Assembly (NCBI RefSeq): GCF_019511375.1
Contig: NZ_JAEUAO010000006.1
Span: 1 to 64,000, forward strand
Source of the DNA: Rhizobium herbae
GTDB lineage: Bacteria; Pseudomonadota; Alphaproteobacteria; Rhizobiales; Rhizobiaceae
Direction: 5' to 3'
DNA length: 64,000 bases
The notes beneath the pieces are model-generated. The model ran no database searches. It saw only the letters and a list, made by a program, of their open reading frames with translations, and was not told the origin of the DNA. Each line of letters starts with the position of its first letter. The first letter of the stretch is position 1. This document shows positions 32,364 to 41,533 of the stretch, piece after piece. The translations under genes were made by a program, and so were the position numbers.

Positions 32364-33110
32364 TCAGCCCTCGACCATAGGCTGGCCGCTGTCCTGAAGG
32401 CCGCGGAACCGCGCGGCGGCCTCCGTCCTGTTGTGCACACCCAGTTTCCGAATGATGTGGTGCAGATGAATCTTGACCGTATGTTCGGATAGCCCGCATT
32501 CGACAGCAATCACCTTGTTCTGAAGACCGTGAGATACCATCCCGAGTATCTGCGATTCCCGCGCCGTGAGTTCAGCCATGTTGGTCGTCCGAGCAACTGG
32601 AACCTGAGGGGCGCCATTATGTGCCAGCAAAGCGTTTTGCTCGCGCAACATCGTCTTGATCAGCGGTCGGGGAGGAAAATACTCGCCGCCGCAGAGCATC
32701 AGACGGATGACCGACAGCCAGACATCGAGCCTGAGATCCATTGGCAGAACGCTGCGAACGAGCGGAGACCCGGCAATTTCGCTTAGAGGCGTGACCTCGA
32801 CCTTGTCGTAGGGCTCGATCAAGGCGGTAAGAGCATGCGGATGCATGCGTAAAAGTTCTGCCGATGAGGCTTCGGCTTCCTTCATCAGCGCTATGTCGAC
32901 CAGGATGAGTGCCACGGGATGAGAAAACGGCACGCAGGCGGCGGCAACGTGCTCAACTTGCTCGATCCGGATCCAGGGGAATTCCCGTTCAATGGCGTCG
33001 ATCAATCGTTCCGACACGCTTCCACTGTTCGTCAGAATCAAAATGACGCGTTGCGGCTCAAGTCGCCTTCTGGCGCCTGCAGCGTCATACGCATTCCCGT
33101 CGAGCAGCAT
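32364..33110 (-). CDS. LuxR-type regulator with degenerate receiver-like domain
   Basis: A 248-residue regulator. The C-terminal LuxR helix-turn-helix is clear (LTARESQILGMVSHGLQNKVIA, then HTVKIHLHHIIRKLGVHNRTEAAARF). The N-terminal 130 residues fold-predict as a receiver: VILILTNSGS replaces the usual acidic pair (Thr27/Asn28 instead of Asp-Asp), while an Asp at the phosphorylation position is kept (Asp72 in LILVDIAL). It is therefore probably not controlled by standard phosphorylation. It is divergent from the export-protein gene that opens the polysaccharide locus, so it is a candidate regulator of that locus. Confidence 0.85.
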   Translation of the reverse strand: MLLDGNAYDAAGARRRLEPQRVILILTNSGSVSERLIDAIEREFPWIRIEQVEHVAAACVPFSHPVALILVDIALMKEAEASSAELLRMHPHALTALIEPYDKVEVTPLSEIAGSPLVRSVLPMDLRLDVWLSVIRLMLCGGEYFPPRPLIKTMLREQNALLAHNGAPQVPVARTTNMAELTARESQILGMVSHGLQNKVIAVECGLSEHTVKIHLHHIIRKLGVHNRTEAAARFRGLQDSGQPMVEG

Positions 33111-33660
33111 ATCCGTTACCTATCAGCACTTTGCCCACATCCCGCAACCGGCCAGTTTCAGGATAAAGGCAAAAATCCAAACTGTTGGAGCGATCCCGAT
33201 ATCTCCGACCAGGAACCCTCCTGATACAGTCTCCGCATCCTGCGGCGGCGACGATGCATTCCGCACGCCCACTTGCTGGACTTTAGCCCAGTCCGCAGAC
33301 AATCGCGACGACGCAAAAGGACTGAGGCTGGAGTGGCCGCTCGATGAACGAAGAAAGGCTGTGACGGCGTCACTCATCCAAACGGTCTATGAGTGGGCTA
33401 TATCCGGGGTTCTGCCGGAGGTATGCCCGCACCCCTTCTCCTACCCGCCCTCCATCTACATCCCTCCTTAGATCAGTTGGGCTAAACCGATATCCACCTC
33501 GGTCTAGTCCACGCATGCCGCGCATCCGATTCTCAGCAATATTGATGAACCGGAACCCCCGCTCTTCCCCTTCTCAATCCGCGTTCAATTGGCACACTGA
33601 GCATTGCTCTTTGCCTTCTAGCCACGGGGCGCTTTGGTTTTTGCAGCACGGAGAAAGACC
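33111..33660. other. Divergent control region of the polysaccharide locus
   Basis: About 550 bp between the LuxR regulator (minus) and the export gene (plus). No credible gene; short frames lack ribosome sites. It presumably contains promoters in both directions, but I could not identify a consensus pair. Confidence 0.45.
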
Positions 33661-34971
33661 TTGAACGTATCTTCCCGCTCGTACCGTGGACCGCTTCGTG
33701 CGGTGTTCATTGCCGCAGCAATGACCGTTTTCGGCGGCATCTCGACAGCTGCTCTGGCCGAAAGCGCTCAACTTGCACCGCAGACCAAAATTCGATTGAC
33801 GATCGTCCAATGGATGCCCACCCGCGGCGTCTACGAAAAATGGGATTCGATCGGCGGCGAGTTCCTGATTTCTGACGCGGGAACGGTGTCACTCCCCGTT
33901 ATCGGCACTCTGCCCGTCGGCAATATCGACACCGTCGCTCTGGCCGCACAGATTTCCAATGAACTGAAGGCCAAGATCGGATTGGTCGAACCACCGCACG
34001 TCACCGTCCAAATTCTCGAGCACCAACCGGTTTATGTTGTCGGCGATGTCAACAAGCCGGGGGAGTACAAGTTCCATCCAGGCCTCACCGTCCTGCAGTC
34101 GTTGGCTATGAGCGGCGGCGAATTCCGCCCATCGAATGGTCTCCTGGGGTCCGGGGATAGTACTGGTTACGTCGGCCAGCTTCGGGAGATCGAAAACTCC
34201 ATATTGCGCACTCGAATCAGAATTGCGCGGCTTCAGGCCGAAATTTCCGGCGAAAAGGAGATGCGGTTCGATCCGGGCTCGCAGGACGACCAGGAACTCG
34301 CTGCAGCAATCCTCCAACAGGAAAAAAACATCCTTGCCGCCCGCCTCAATGTCGTCGCTCGGCAATCGAAGTCTTTCGTGGAACTGCGTGATCTCCTAGG
34401 GGCGGAAATCGGCGTCATCGAAAAAAAGATCGACGGGACCGACGAGGATATAGCATCGATCAAAAAAGAAGTCGCGAGTGCCAAAAGCATGGTCGAGAAA
34501 GGCATTGCGCTTCCATCACGCCAAGCGGATCTTGAGCGGACGCTGCGCGGTTACCACGCCAATCGGCTCGATCTGGTGACGGCGATCATGCGGGCACGCC
34601 AGAACATTGCCGAAGCAACACGCAATCTGGAGGGACTTTACGACAAGCAGCAGACAGAGGTTGCGACCGAACTGCAATCGGCGCAGGCGGCTCTGGATCA
34701 GTTGCAATTGAAGCGCGACACCACGCAGAAACTACTGCTGAACGCCCTTTCCAGCGGCATGGCTTCAGGCACACCCGGTGGCGATCGTACGCTCGCCTTC
34801 ACGGTAACACGCCGGACCGGTGAGACCGTCGACGAGATCGCGGCCTCCGACTCGACATTTCTGCAGCCGGGAGATGTTGTCCGCGTCACTCGCAAAGTCA
34901 CTGCGAGCGCCCAGCCTTCACCACAGGTGACGCAGCTTCCGGATACGCGGTCAGAGCAGGCTAGCCAATGA
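33661..34971 (+). CDS. ExoF/Wza-type polysaccharide export protein
   Basis: A 436-residue periplasmic/outer-membrane export protein, comparable in size to S. meliloti ExoF. After a signal peptide (FIAAAMTVFGGISTAALA-ES) come a polysaccharide-export domain (YEKWDSIGGEFLISDAGTVSLPVIGTLPV), a SLBB-type domain (HQPVYVVGDVNKPGEYKFHPGLTVLQSLAMSGG), a long coiled coil (about 170-360), and a second short beta domain (FTVTRRTGETVDEIAASDSTFLQPGDVVRV). I chose TTG at 33661, 7 nt after GGAG; the frame opens upstream at 33634 without a ribosome site. It would form or line the export channel and touch the copolymerase. Confidence 0.88.
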   Translation: MNVSSRSYRGPLRAVFIAAAMTVFGGISTAALAESAQLAPQTKIRLTIVQWMPTRGVYEKWDSIGGEFLISDAGTVSLPVIGTLPVGNIDTVALAAQISNELKAKIGLVEPPHVTVQILEHQPVYVVGDVNKPGEYKFHPGLTVLQSLAMSGGEFRPSNGLLGSGDSTGYVGQLREIENSILRTRIRIARLQAEISGEKEMRFDPGSQDDQELAAAILQQEKNILAARLNVVARQSKSFVELRDLLGAEIGVIEKKIDGTDEDIASIKKEVASAKSMVEKGIALPSRQADLERTLRGYHANRLDLVTAIMRARQNIAEATRNLEGLYDKQQTEVATELQSAQAALDQLQLKRDTTQKLLLNALSSGMASGTPGGDRTLAFTVTRRTGETVDEIAASDSTFLQPGDVVRVTRKVTASAQPSPQVTQLPDTRSEQASQ

Positions 34972-35038
34972 CGCGCAGAACACTTCGTAGGCAACCGCTA
35001 ACGAAGATTGCGAACCAGTCGGATGTGATGGCGACGAT

Positions 35039-35956
35039 ATGAAAATCGCGGTGACCGGCACAAGCGGCCAGGTGGTGACCAGCCTTGTCGAGGCAGCTGC
35101 GGCCATGCCCGACATCCAGTTGGTGCCTGTCGGACGACCGGACCTCGATCTGGCAAATCCCTCTTCCGTCAGACAGGCAATCCTGGATGTGAAGCCTGAC
35201 ATCGTCGTATCTGCAGCCGCTTGTACCATGGTCGACCGTGCCGAGGACGAACGGAACCTCGCCTATACGATCAACGTGGTGGGTGCAGCCGCTGTCGCCG
35301 AGGTGGCGGCCACGCTCCACGTGCCGATCATCCATCTCTCCACCAACTACGTCTTTTCCGGCGATGAGCCCTATCCCTACGACGAGGAAGACGAGGCCGA
35401 ACCGAAAACCGTCTATGGCTACACCAAGCTCAGAGGCGAACGCGCCGTTGCCAGCGTCAACCCCCGCCACATAATCCTGCGCACGAGCTGGCTCTATAGT
35501 GCCTTCGGCCACAATTTCGTCCGGACGATGCTGCGCATCGCAGCCGAGCGTCAAAGGATTGCCGTCGTCTGCGACCAGTACGGCAATCCGACATCTGCCT
35601 CGGACCTGGCAGATGCCATTCTGCTCGTCGCAACGCACCCGACAAGACATCATACCGGCGTCTTTCACGTTGCCGGTACCGGCGAGACCAATTGGTCGGG
35701 ATTCGCCAGGTATATTTTCGACGTCAGCCGCACGCATGGCGGCCCGTTCGCCGAGGTGCAGGAGATTGCTTCCGCCGACTACCGCACCAGGGCCAAGCGG
35801 CCATCCAACTCCTGTCTCTCGACCGACAAATTCGACAGGATCTTCGGCTGGAGGGCGCCAATCTGGCAATCGAGCGTGGTGCCCGTCGTCCGGCGCATCA
35901 TCAACGCGGACTACCCTCGCTTTCGCCCGAAAGCACGTGGGAAACGAAGGGCTTGA
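35039..35956 (+). CDS. rmlD: dTDP-4-dehydrorhamnose reductase family protein
   Basis: A 305-residue SDR-type NAD(P)H reductase that completes dTDP-L-rhamnose synthesis in its family. Seen: the nucleotide loop GTSGQV near residue 7, LSTNYVFSGDEPYPYDEED, the catalytic YGYTKLRGE, and the family's NPTSASDLADAI. It deviates from the common AYTAVDKAE (here ACTMVDRAE) and TDYVFDG (here TNYVFSG), so the substrate may be a related dTDP- or UDP-keto-sugar. No rmlA, rmlB or rmlC is in the window; they would have to lie elsewhere. It is 67 bp after the export gene and 7 bp before wzx. Confidence 0.85.
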   Translation: MKIAVTGTSGQVVTSLVEAAAAMPDIQLVPVGRPDLDLANPSSVRQAILDVKPDIVVSAAACTMVDRAEDERNLAYTINVVGAAAVAEVAATLHVPIIHLSTNYVFSGDEPYPYDEEDEAEPKTVYGYTKLRGERAVASVNPRHIILRTSWLYSAFGHNFVRTMLRIAAERQRIAVVCDQYGNPTSASDLADAILLVATHPTRHHTGVFHVAGTGETNWSGFARYIFDVSRTHGGPFAEVQEIASADYRTRAKRPSNSCLSTDKFDRIFGWRAPIWQSSVVPVVRRIINADYPRFRPKARGKRRA

Positions 35957-35963
35957 GCGATCC

Positions 35964-37466
35964 ATGAACATGCGCGAAACGCCAGCCGCACGGCATACTT
36001 ACGTCCAGATCCTCAAATCGACGATGGTGATCGGCGGTTCCTCGCTAGTCACGATGATTTTCGCCGTCGTCCGCAACAAGGCAGTGGCCCTGCTGCTTGG
36101 CCCCGAGGGTGTGGGGCTGATGGGAATTTACAACTCGATCGCCGATATTGCCCAGACGATTGCCGGCCTTGGGGTGCAGTCCAGCGGTGTCCGCCAGATT
36201 GCCGAGGCTGTCGGAACGGGGGATGACGCAAAGATTGCGCGAACCGCATCCGTGCTTCGATCCGTGCCCATTGCACTCGGCCTCGCCGGCACGATCATGC
36301 TTGCGGCGCTGGCCTTTCCGGTGACGTGGTTCACTTTCGGTGACCATCAGCACGTCATCGGCGTCGCATTACTCTCAGTTGGAATTTTCTTTCGCCTTGC
36401 CTCAGCGGGGCAGACGGCATTGATCCAGGGACTGCGGGAGATTTCGACACTTGCGCGGATCAATATGCTTGCCGCATTTTCCGCCACAGTGGTTACCATA
36501 CCGCTGGTATATTTGTTCGGCGCCGACGGGATTGTCCCGTCTCTCGTCGCCTCAGCAGGCGCCACGCTTCTGGTCTCATGGTGGTACAGCCGGCGCATGC
36601 TGCGCAATACGCCCGATCTTTCCGGCGCGCAGTTCAGGGAAGAATTTGCCGGCCTTGTGAGGCTGGGCTTCGTTTTCATGATCAGCGGCCTGCTCACTCT
36701 CGGCAGCGCCTATGTCGTCCGCATTATCGTGCTGCAGCAAGGCGGTGTTGCGGCCGCCGGCTTGTATCAGGCCGCCTGGGCACTCGGCAGTCTCTACGCC
36801 GGCTTCATCCTGCAGGCCATGGGGACCGACTTCTACCCACGCCTCACGGCGATCGCAAACGATCATGCCGCGTGTAACCGCTTGGTGAACGAGCAGGCGC
36901 AGGTGAGCATGCTGCTTGCCGGGCCGGGGGTACTGGCGACCTTGACGTTCGCGCCGTTTGTGATGTGGTTCTTCTATTCGCCGGAGTTCTATGCTGCCGC
37001 CGACCTTCTTCGCTGGATCTGCCTTGGCATGTTGCTTCGCATCGTTGCCTGGCCCATGGGCTACATCGTCCTTGCAAAGGGCGAAGAGGCCATCTTCTTT
37101 TGGACGGAAGTTGCCGCGACCGCCGTCCATGTAGGCTTGGCCTGGCTCTTGGTATCAAAGTTCGGCGTGGCTGGTTCCGCGGCAGCATTTTTCGGCCTTT
37201 ACCTCTGGCACGGCGTCCTCATCTACATGTTCGCGCGAAAGCTTACCGGATTTCGCTGGTCGGACGCCAACCGCAGGATCGGGTTTGTATTCCTCGCCGC
37301 CGCTGCATTGATATTCGGCGCGACTGTCCTTCTGCCGCTATGGCAAGCGACTGCGTTGGGTTCCCTGGCGGTTGTCGTGAGCGGACTCTACGCGCTGAAA
37401 CTGCTGGTCGGACTTGTGCCGCCGGAGCGCCTTCCAGGGCCAATCAGGAAATGGGTGCCGAAATGA
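35964..37466 (+). CDS. wzx: Wzx-type O-antigen/exopolysaccharide flippase
   Basis: A 500-residue polytopic protein of the MATE/MOP-type flippase superfamily with about 12 to 14 predicted transmembrane helices, resembling WzxE/O-antigen translocases. It would flip the undecaprenyl-linked repeat unit across the inner membrane. Family-like stretches: GLMGIYNSIADIAQTIAGLGVQSSGVRQIAEAVG and GTDFYPRLTAIA. The ATG at 35964 is chosen because it follows the rmlD stop by 7 bp and gives the family N-terminus; the frame happens to be open far upstream inside rmlD. A Wzy polymerase is not adjacent. Confidence 0.9.
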   Translation: MNMRETPAARHTYVQILKSTMVIGGSSLVTMIFAVVRNKAVALLLGPEGVGLMGIYNSIADIAQTIAGLGVQSSGVRQIAEAVGTGDDAKIARTASVLRSVPIALGLAGTIMLAALAFPVTWFTFGDHQHVIGVALLSVGIFFRLASAGQTALIQGLREISTLARINMLAAFSATVVTIPLVYLFGADGIVPSLVASAGATLLVSWWYSRRMLRNTPDLSGAQFREEFAGLVRLGFVFMISGLLTLGSAYVVRIIVLQQGGVAAAGLYQAAWALGSLYAGFILQAMGTDFYPRLTAIANDHAACNRLVNEQAQVSMLLAGPGVLATLTFAPFVMWFFYSPEFYAAADLLRWICLGMLLRIVAWPMGYIVLAKGEEAIFFWTEVAATAVHVGLAWLLVSKFGVAGSAAAFFGLYLWHGVLIYMFARKLTGFRWSDANRRIGFVFLAAAALIFGATVLLPLWQATALGSLAVVVSGLYALKLLVGLVPPERLPGPIRKWVPK

Positions 37467-37554
37467 GATTGGCGGCGCGGCCGGCAAGCCCGCTCTCATC
37501 CAGGCGGAGCGAAGCAATAATTTCCGTTGTTCGATGGAAAAACGCTCAACGGCC

Positions 37555-38742
37555 TTATGCAGTGGCGGCCTGGCGATCGATGCACAGATCGCGCAAAGCC
37601 TCGACGACGAAAGATACCTCGTTCTCCGTCATCTGCGCAAACAGCGGCAGAATGACCGCGCCTTCCTGCGCCGCGACGCTTCGAGCAAGGTGGCTTGCCG
37701 CCACGCGATGCGACGCCTTGTCGGCATAAGCACCCTCACGATGGATGTTCATGATGCCCCGGCGCGTCGATATGCCCATGTCGAGAAGCGCCTGCATCGT
37801 GTCCCGTTGATCGAGCCATGGCGGAAGCTTCACACAATAGCTCTGCCAGTTGCTGCGGGCCCAAGAAGGTTCAGCCGGCGTCTCGAGCCAAGGGATATTT
37901 CGAAGACCTTCCCGGTAAAGCTCGGCAAGATGACGCCGTTGTGCGACCAGGGCCGGCAGACGCGCCAGCTGCACCCGGCCGATCGCCGCTTGCAGATCCG
38001 TCATGCGGTAGTTGTAGCCAAGCTCGGGGTAACCTTCATAGATTACCTGCTTCGAGCCATGACGAACCGTATCGGGAACACTCATGCCGTGTTGTCGCCA
38101 CAGGCGAAACTTTTCGTCATACTCGGCGTTGGCGGTGGTCAGCATTCCGCCGTCGCCGGTAGTGACCACCTTGCGCGGATGGAAGGAAAAGCATGCAATG
38201 TCCGCCTGCGGAGCGCCGATTTTTTGCCACGCGCCATTCCACAGGATTTCGCTGCCGGTCGCACAGGCGGCATCTTCGATGACGGGTATTCCGTGGCTGC
38301 GGCCTATGTCGACAATCTTTTCAAGATTGCAGGGCATCCCGAGTTGATGCACGCACAATATAGCCTTCGTCCGCGGCGTGATTTCCGCCAGGATCAGGTC
38401 CGGATCGATATTGAACCCATCGGCTTCGATGTCGACAAACACAGGGATTGCCGCACAGTAGCGAATTGCATTTGCCGTTGCGATAAACGAATGGCTGACC
38501 GTTATGACCTCGTCGCCTTCGCCCACGCCGACGGCCCGCAAGGCTAGATGGAGCGCCGTCGTGCAGTTTGAAACCGCGCAGGCATGATCCGCCCGCACGA
38601 ATTCGGCAAACTCGCGCTCGAACGCGGCAACCTCCGGCCCCTGGGTTACCCATCCGGACAACACGACTCGGCGCACGGCCTCCACTTCCAGCTCGTTGAG
38701 AAGGGGCTTTGCTACGGGAATCTGGAGGAGCGCCGGTTTCAT
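37555..38742 (-). CDS. DegT/DnrJ/EryC1/StrS sugar aminotransferase
   Basis: A 395-residue PLP-dependent aminotransferase acting on a nucleotide-linked keto-sugar. The PLP lysine is in CFSFHPRKVVTTGDGG; GWVTQGPEVAAFEREFA and SNCTTALHLAL are family landmarks. The pattern resembles GDP-perosamine synthase-like members, but the sugar cannot be assigned. Start is the ATG at 38742, overlapping the upstream epimerase stop by 4 bases (ATGA); the longer open frame runs through the neighbour and is not coding. It is the last gene of the six-gene minus-strand sugar operon and converges on wzx with an 88-bp gap. Confidence 0.9.
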   Translation of the reverse strand: MKPALLQIPVAKPLLNELEVEAVRRVVLSGWVTQGPEVAAFEREFAEFVRADHACAVSNCTTALHLALRAVGVGEGDEVITVSHSFIATANAIRYCAAIPVFVDIEADGFNIDPDLILAEITPRTKAILCVHQLGMPCNLEKIVDIGRSHGIPVIEDAACATGSEILWNGAWQKIGAPQADIACFSFHPRKVVTTGDGGMLTTANAEYDEKFRLWRQHGMSVPDTVRHGSKQVIYEGYPELGYNYRMTDLQAAIGRVQLARLPALVAQRRHLAELYREGLRNIPWLETPAEPSWARSNWQSYCVKLPPWLDQRDTMQALLDMGISTRRGIMNIHREGAYADKASHRVAASHLARSVAAQEGAVILPLFAQMTENEVSFVVEALRDLCIDRQAATA

Positions 38743-39716
38743 GCTGCCCGCCCGCCGGCATCGACTGCCCTCTCCTGCCGCCACCACTGCACCAGATCGC
38801 GAAGCCCATCCTCGAGGGTCACACGCGCCCGGAATCCAAGAAGTCGCTCGGCCTTGCTGGTGTCGGCGAGCCGTCGCGTGACGGCGTTCACTTTGCGCGC
38901 TGGCTGATGCTGCGGTTCGATCGTCGAATTCATGACGCCGGCGAGCATCCGTGCCAGTTCCAGGAGGCTCGTCTCGATACCGCTGGCGACGTTGAAAACC
39001 TCGTCGGTGACATCCGATTTTGCAGCGAGCAGGTTTGCTCGCGCAATATCGTGAATATGGATGAAATCCATCGTCTGGCTGCCGTCTCCATGGATCACCG
39101 GCGGCAAGCCGGCCGAGATTCGTTCCATCCATCGGATCAGCACCTCGGTATAGACGCCGTAGACGTCCATGCGCGGACCATACACGTTGAAATACCGCAG
39201 TGCGACATAGCGAAGGCCATACATCTCGGCAAAGCTGCGCAGGAGCCCCTCGTTGAACGCCTTTGCCGCGCCGTAGATCGTTCGGTTGTTGTACGGATGA
39301 TGTTCCTCGGTTGTGGGGAAACTGTCGGCAAGACCAAGGACGGATGCGGAAGAGGCCGCTATCACCTTTTCGACATTGGCTTTGACGGCGGCCTCGAGGA
39401 CATTGAACGTGCCCTCCGCCAGGACGTCGAATGCAAGACGCGGTTCTTCGGCGCACTGGGTTATCCGGATTGCCGCCTGATGGAAGACGACGTCGACACC
39501 CTCGAGGCACGTCGCCAGCAGCGCGCGATCGCGAATGTCTCCCTCGATGATCGTCAGCGGAAAGATCGCGGCTGCCTGCGCGAGGTTTTCCCGCCGGCCA
39601 CGCACGAAGTTATCCAGGATCAGAATTTCCCGTGGCTGTTCCAAGGCAACCAGATCGGCAATATGCGACCCGACAAGGCCAGCCCCGCCGGTAATCAGTA
39701 TCCGCTTGTCCTTCAT
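38739..39716 (-). CDS. NAD-dependent SDR epimerase/dehydratase
   Basis: A 325-residue extended SDR of the UDP-glucose 4-epimerase/WbpP type. The NAD-binding loop GGAGLVGSH is near residue 10; the catalytic residues are Ser in AASSASVLG and the YGAAK motif. RYFNVYGPRMD is the family's substrate-binding stretch. It probably makes a 4-epimer or oxidised sugar for the next enzyme. Start at 39716 with GAGGGG upstream; the open frame continues into the neighbouring acyltransferase gene. It follows that gene by 16 bp and overlaps the downstream aminotransferase by 4 bases. Confidence 0.9.
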   Translation of the reverse strand: MKDKRILITGGAGLVGSHIADLVALEQPREILILDNFVRGRRENLAQAAAIFPLTIIEGDIRDRALLATCLEGVDVVFHQAAIRITQCAEEPRLAFDVLAEGTFNVLEAAVKANVEKVIAASSASVLGLADSFPTTEEHHPYNNRTIYGAAKAFNEGLLRSFAEMYGLRYVALRYFNVYGPRMDVYGVYTEVLIRWMERISAGLPPVIHGDGSQTMDFIHIHDIARANLLAAKSDVTDEVFNVASGIETSLLELARMLAGVMNSTIEPQHQPARKVNAVTRRLADTSKAERLLGFRARVTLEDGLRDLVQWWRQERAVDAGGRAA

Positions 39717-39732
39717 GATCTGCCCCTCATCT

Positions 39733-40437
39733 TCAAGACGTTGCCGGCGGTGCGTCGCTTTCATTTCGCCAATGCAGGAATTTCGCCGGAACGCCGGCGA
39801 CGACCGAAAATGGCGCCACATCGGAAACGACAACCGCTCCCGCGCCGACGATCGCTCCTTTGCCGATCGTCACGCCGGGAAGGATCGTCGCATTGGTGCC
39901 GATATCCGCCCAGGCTCCGATGCGGACCGGCTTGATTTCGAGGTCTGTTCGAATAATCGGGACATCGACCGGAATAGCCGTATGACTGGAGCCAAGCAGC
40001 TTGGCGCCCGGGCCCCAGCCGACGCACTCCTCGATCACCAGGTCGCGTGCATCCATATAGGCTTGCGGGCCAATCCAGACATTGTCTCCGATCACGCAGG
40101 TTCCGTCATACCGGCCCTGGATATAGGCCTGTGCACCGATGAAAACGCCGTTTCCGATTTCAAACGTTTCGGGGTGCTTGAAGCCGGCGCCGCTGCCGAC
40201 CTGGAGACCCGCGCCGCATCGCCGCGAGATCGCATGCCAGATCGCGCGGCGCATAACGGCATCGATAAAACCGTCGCCGGAGGAAAAGCGCCCGTAAAGC
40301 TCCAAAAGGCCCGCCGAGCCGTAGGCTTTCTTCAACTCAGCGGCGAGTTCGCCAAGAAAACGCGCGTCCTCTGGGCCATCACGGCGGCCATGCACGGCCT
40401 GCACAATTCGCGCCATGGAGATCTTCTCAACCGACAT
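39733..40437 (-). CDS. Left-handed beta-helix acyltransferase
   Basis: A 234-residue enzyme with a C-terminal hexapeptide-repeat left-handed beta helix (about residues 85-220: IGNGVFIGAQAYIQ, VIGDNVWIGPQAYM, IGAWADIGTNATILPGVTIGKGAIVGAGAVVVSDV, VVAGVPAKF), of the type that transfers acetyl groups to sugar amines or hydroxyls. The first 80 residues are helical and unassigned. Start taken at ATG 40437, 5 nt after AGGA and 11 bases inside the upstream gene; 40416 is an alternative. Third-from-last gene of the sugar operon, so it probably acetylates the amino sugar made by the adjoining aminotransferase. Confidence 0.87.
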   Translation of the reverse strand: MSVEKISMARIVQAVHGRRDGPEDARFLGELAAELKKAYGSAGLLELYGRFSSGDGFIDAVMRRAIWHAISRRCGAGLQVGSGAGFKHPETFEIGNGVFIGAQAYIQGRYDGTCVIGDNVWIGPQAYMDARDLVIEECVGWGPGAKLLGSSHTAIPVDVPIIRTDLEIKPVRIGAWADIGTNATILPGVTIGKGAIVGAGAVVVSDVAPFSVVAGVPAKFLHWRNESDAPPATS

Positions 40438-41533
40438 AGGCGTCCTGCTCCACAGCTGCGACCACCTGTTCAACCTGCTTTGCCGTCATCTCCGGGTAGA
40501 TGGGCAGCGAAAGCACCGTACGTGCGGCAGCCTCGGAGACCGGGAAATCCCCTGGCCGATAGCCCAGGTCTTCATGCGCCTTCTGAAGGTGTACGGGGAT
40601 CGGATAGTGAAGACCTGACTGGATGCCTTCGGCTTCCAAAGCCCGGTGAAGCCCTTCACGATCCCGGCATCGAACAGCATAGATGTGATAGACGTGCCGG
40701 CGACCGGCAACCTCGACCGGGGTCTTGATCGTGTCCAGGCCGGCAAGCAGGGACGAGTAGTGCGCCGCATGCGTGCGCCGCGCCTCGGTCCAGGCATCCA
40801 GATGGCGAAGTTTCACGCGCAGGATGGCGCCCTGAATACCATCCATGCGGTAGTTGAATCCCTTCATTACATGGTGGTAGCGCCGCTCCTGTCCCCAGTC
40901 CCTCAGCATCCGCATGGTCTTGGCATGCGCATCGTCATTGGTGACCGCGATGCCGCCCTCCCCGCAGGCGCCGAGATTTTTGCCCGGATAAAAGCTGAAG
41001 CAGCCAGATATGCCCATGCTGCCCGCTCGGTGGCCTTTATATTCGGCACCATGGGCCTGACAGGCGTCTTCGATCACGGGGATGCCGTGACGCGCCGCGA
41101 TTGCCGTGATCGCATCCATGTCAGCCATCTGTCCGTATAGATGAACGGGGATAATGGCCTTGGTGCGGGGCGTGATGGCCGCTTCCAGCTTTGCCGGATC
41201 CATCGTCAGGGTGACGGGCTCGATATCGACGAAAACGGGCACCGCGCCGGTGTAGCAAATCGCCGATACCGTTGCGACGAAGGTGAAGGGAACAGTGACG
41301 ACTTCGTCGCCGCGGCCGACGCCAGCGGCGAGCAGGGCCAGATGCAGCGCACTCGTGCCGGTATTGACGGCAACGGCATGCTTGACGTCACAATAGGCAG
41401 CAAACTCTTCTTCGAGATGCGCCACTTCGTCGCCCAGAATATACTGAGCCGAGGCAAGGACACCCAGAACCGCGCTATCGATCTCGCTCTTGATCGATGC
41501 ATATTGCGCTTTCAAATCGAGAAATGGGATCAT
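40427..41533 (-). CDS. WbpE/WlbC-type DegT aminotransferase
   Basis: A 368-residue PLP-dependent aminotransferase opening MIPFLDLKAQYASI, with PLP lysine in FSFYPGKNLGACGEGG and HLYGQMADMDAI and EDACQAHGAEYKG in the core, very like the WbpE/WlbC group that aminates the 3-keto position of UDP-GlcNAc-uronic acid. Its neighbours upstream (Gfo/Idh/MocA oxidoreductase and left-handed beta-helix acyltransferase) are the WbpB- and WbpD-like partners of that pathway. Start at 41533 by ATGA overlap. The assignment to UDP-GlcNAc3NAcA-type synthesis is inference from the trio. Confidence 0.9.
   Translation of the reverse strand: MIPFLDLKAQYASIKSEIDSAVLGVLASAQYILGDEVAHLEEEFAAYCDVKHAVAVNTGTSALHLALLAAGVGRGDEVVTVPFTFVATVSAICYTGAVPVFVDIEPVTLTMDPAKLEAAITPRTKAIIPVHLYGQMADMDAITAIAARHGIPVIEDACQAHGAEYKGHRAGSMGISGCFSFYPGKNLGACGEGGIAVTNDDAHAKTMRMLRDWGQERRYHHVMKGFNYRMDGIQGAILRVKLRHLDAWTEARRTHAAHYSSLLAGLDTIKTPVEVAGRRHVYHIYAVRCRDREGLHRALEAEGIQSGLHYPIPVHLQKAHEDLGYRPGDFPVSEAAARTVLSLPIYPEMTAKQVEQVVAAVEQDAYVG

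Noticed and set aside
35499-35963. N-terminal extension of the flippase frame
   Set aside because: It lies inside rmlD in another frame; the flippase's own start at 35964 fits the family.
38743-39510. Long N-terminal extension of the DegT aminotransferase frame
   Set aside because: It overlaps the SDR gene and carries no homology; the ATGA overlap at 38739-38742 marks the real start.
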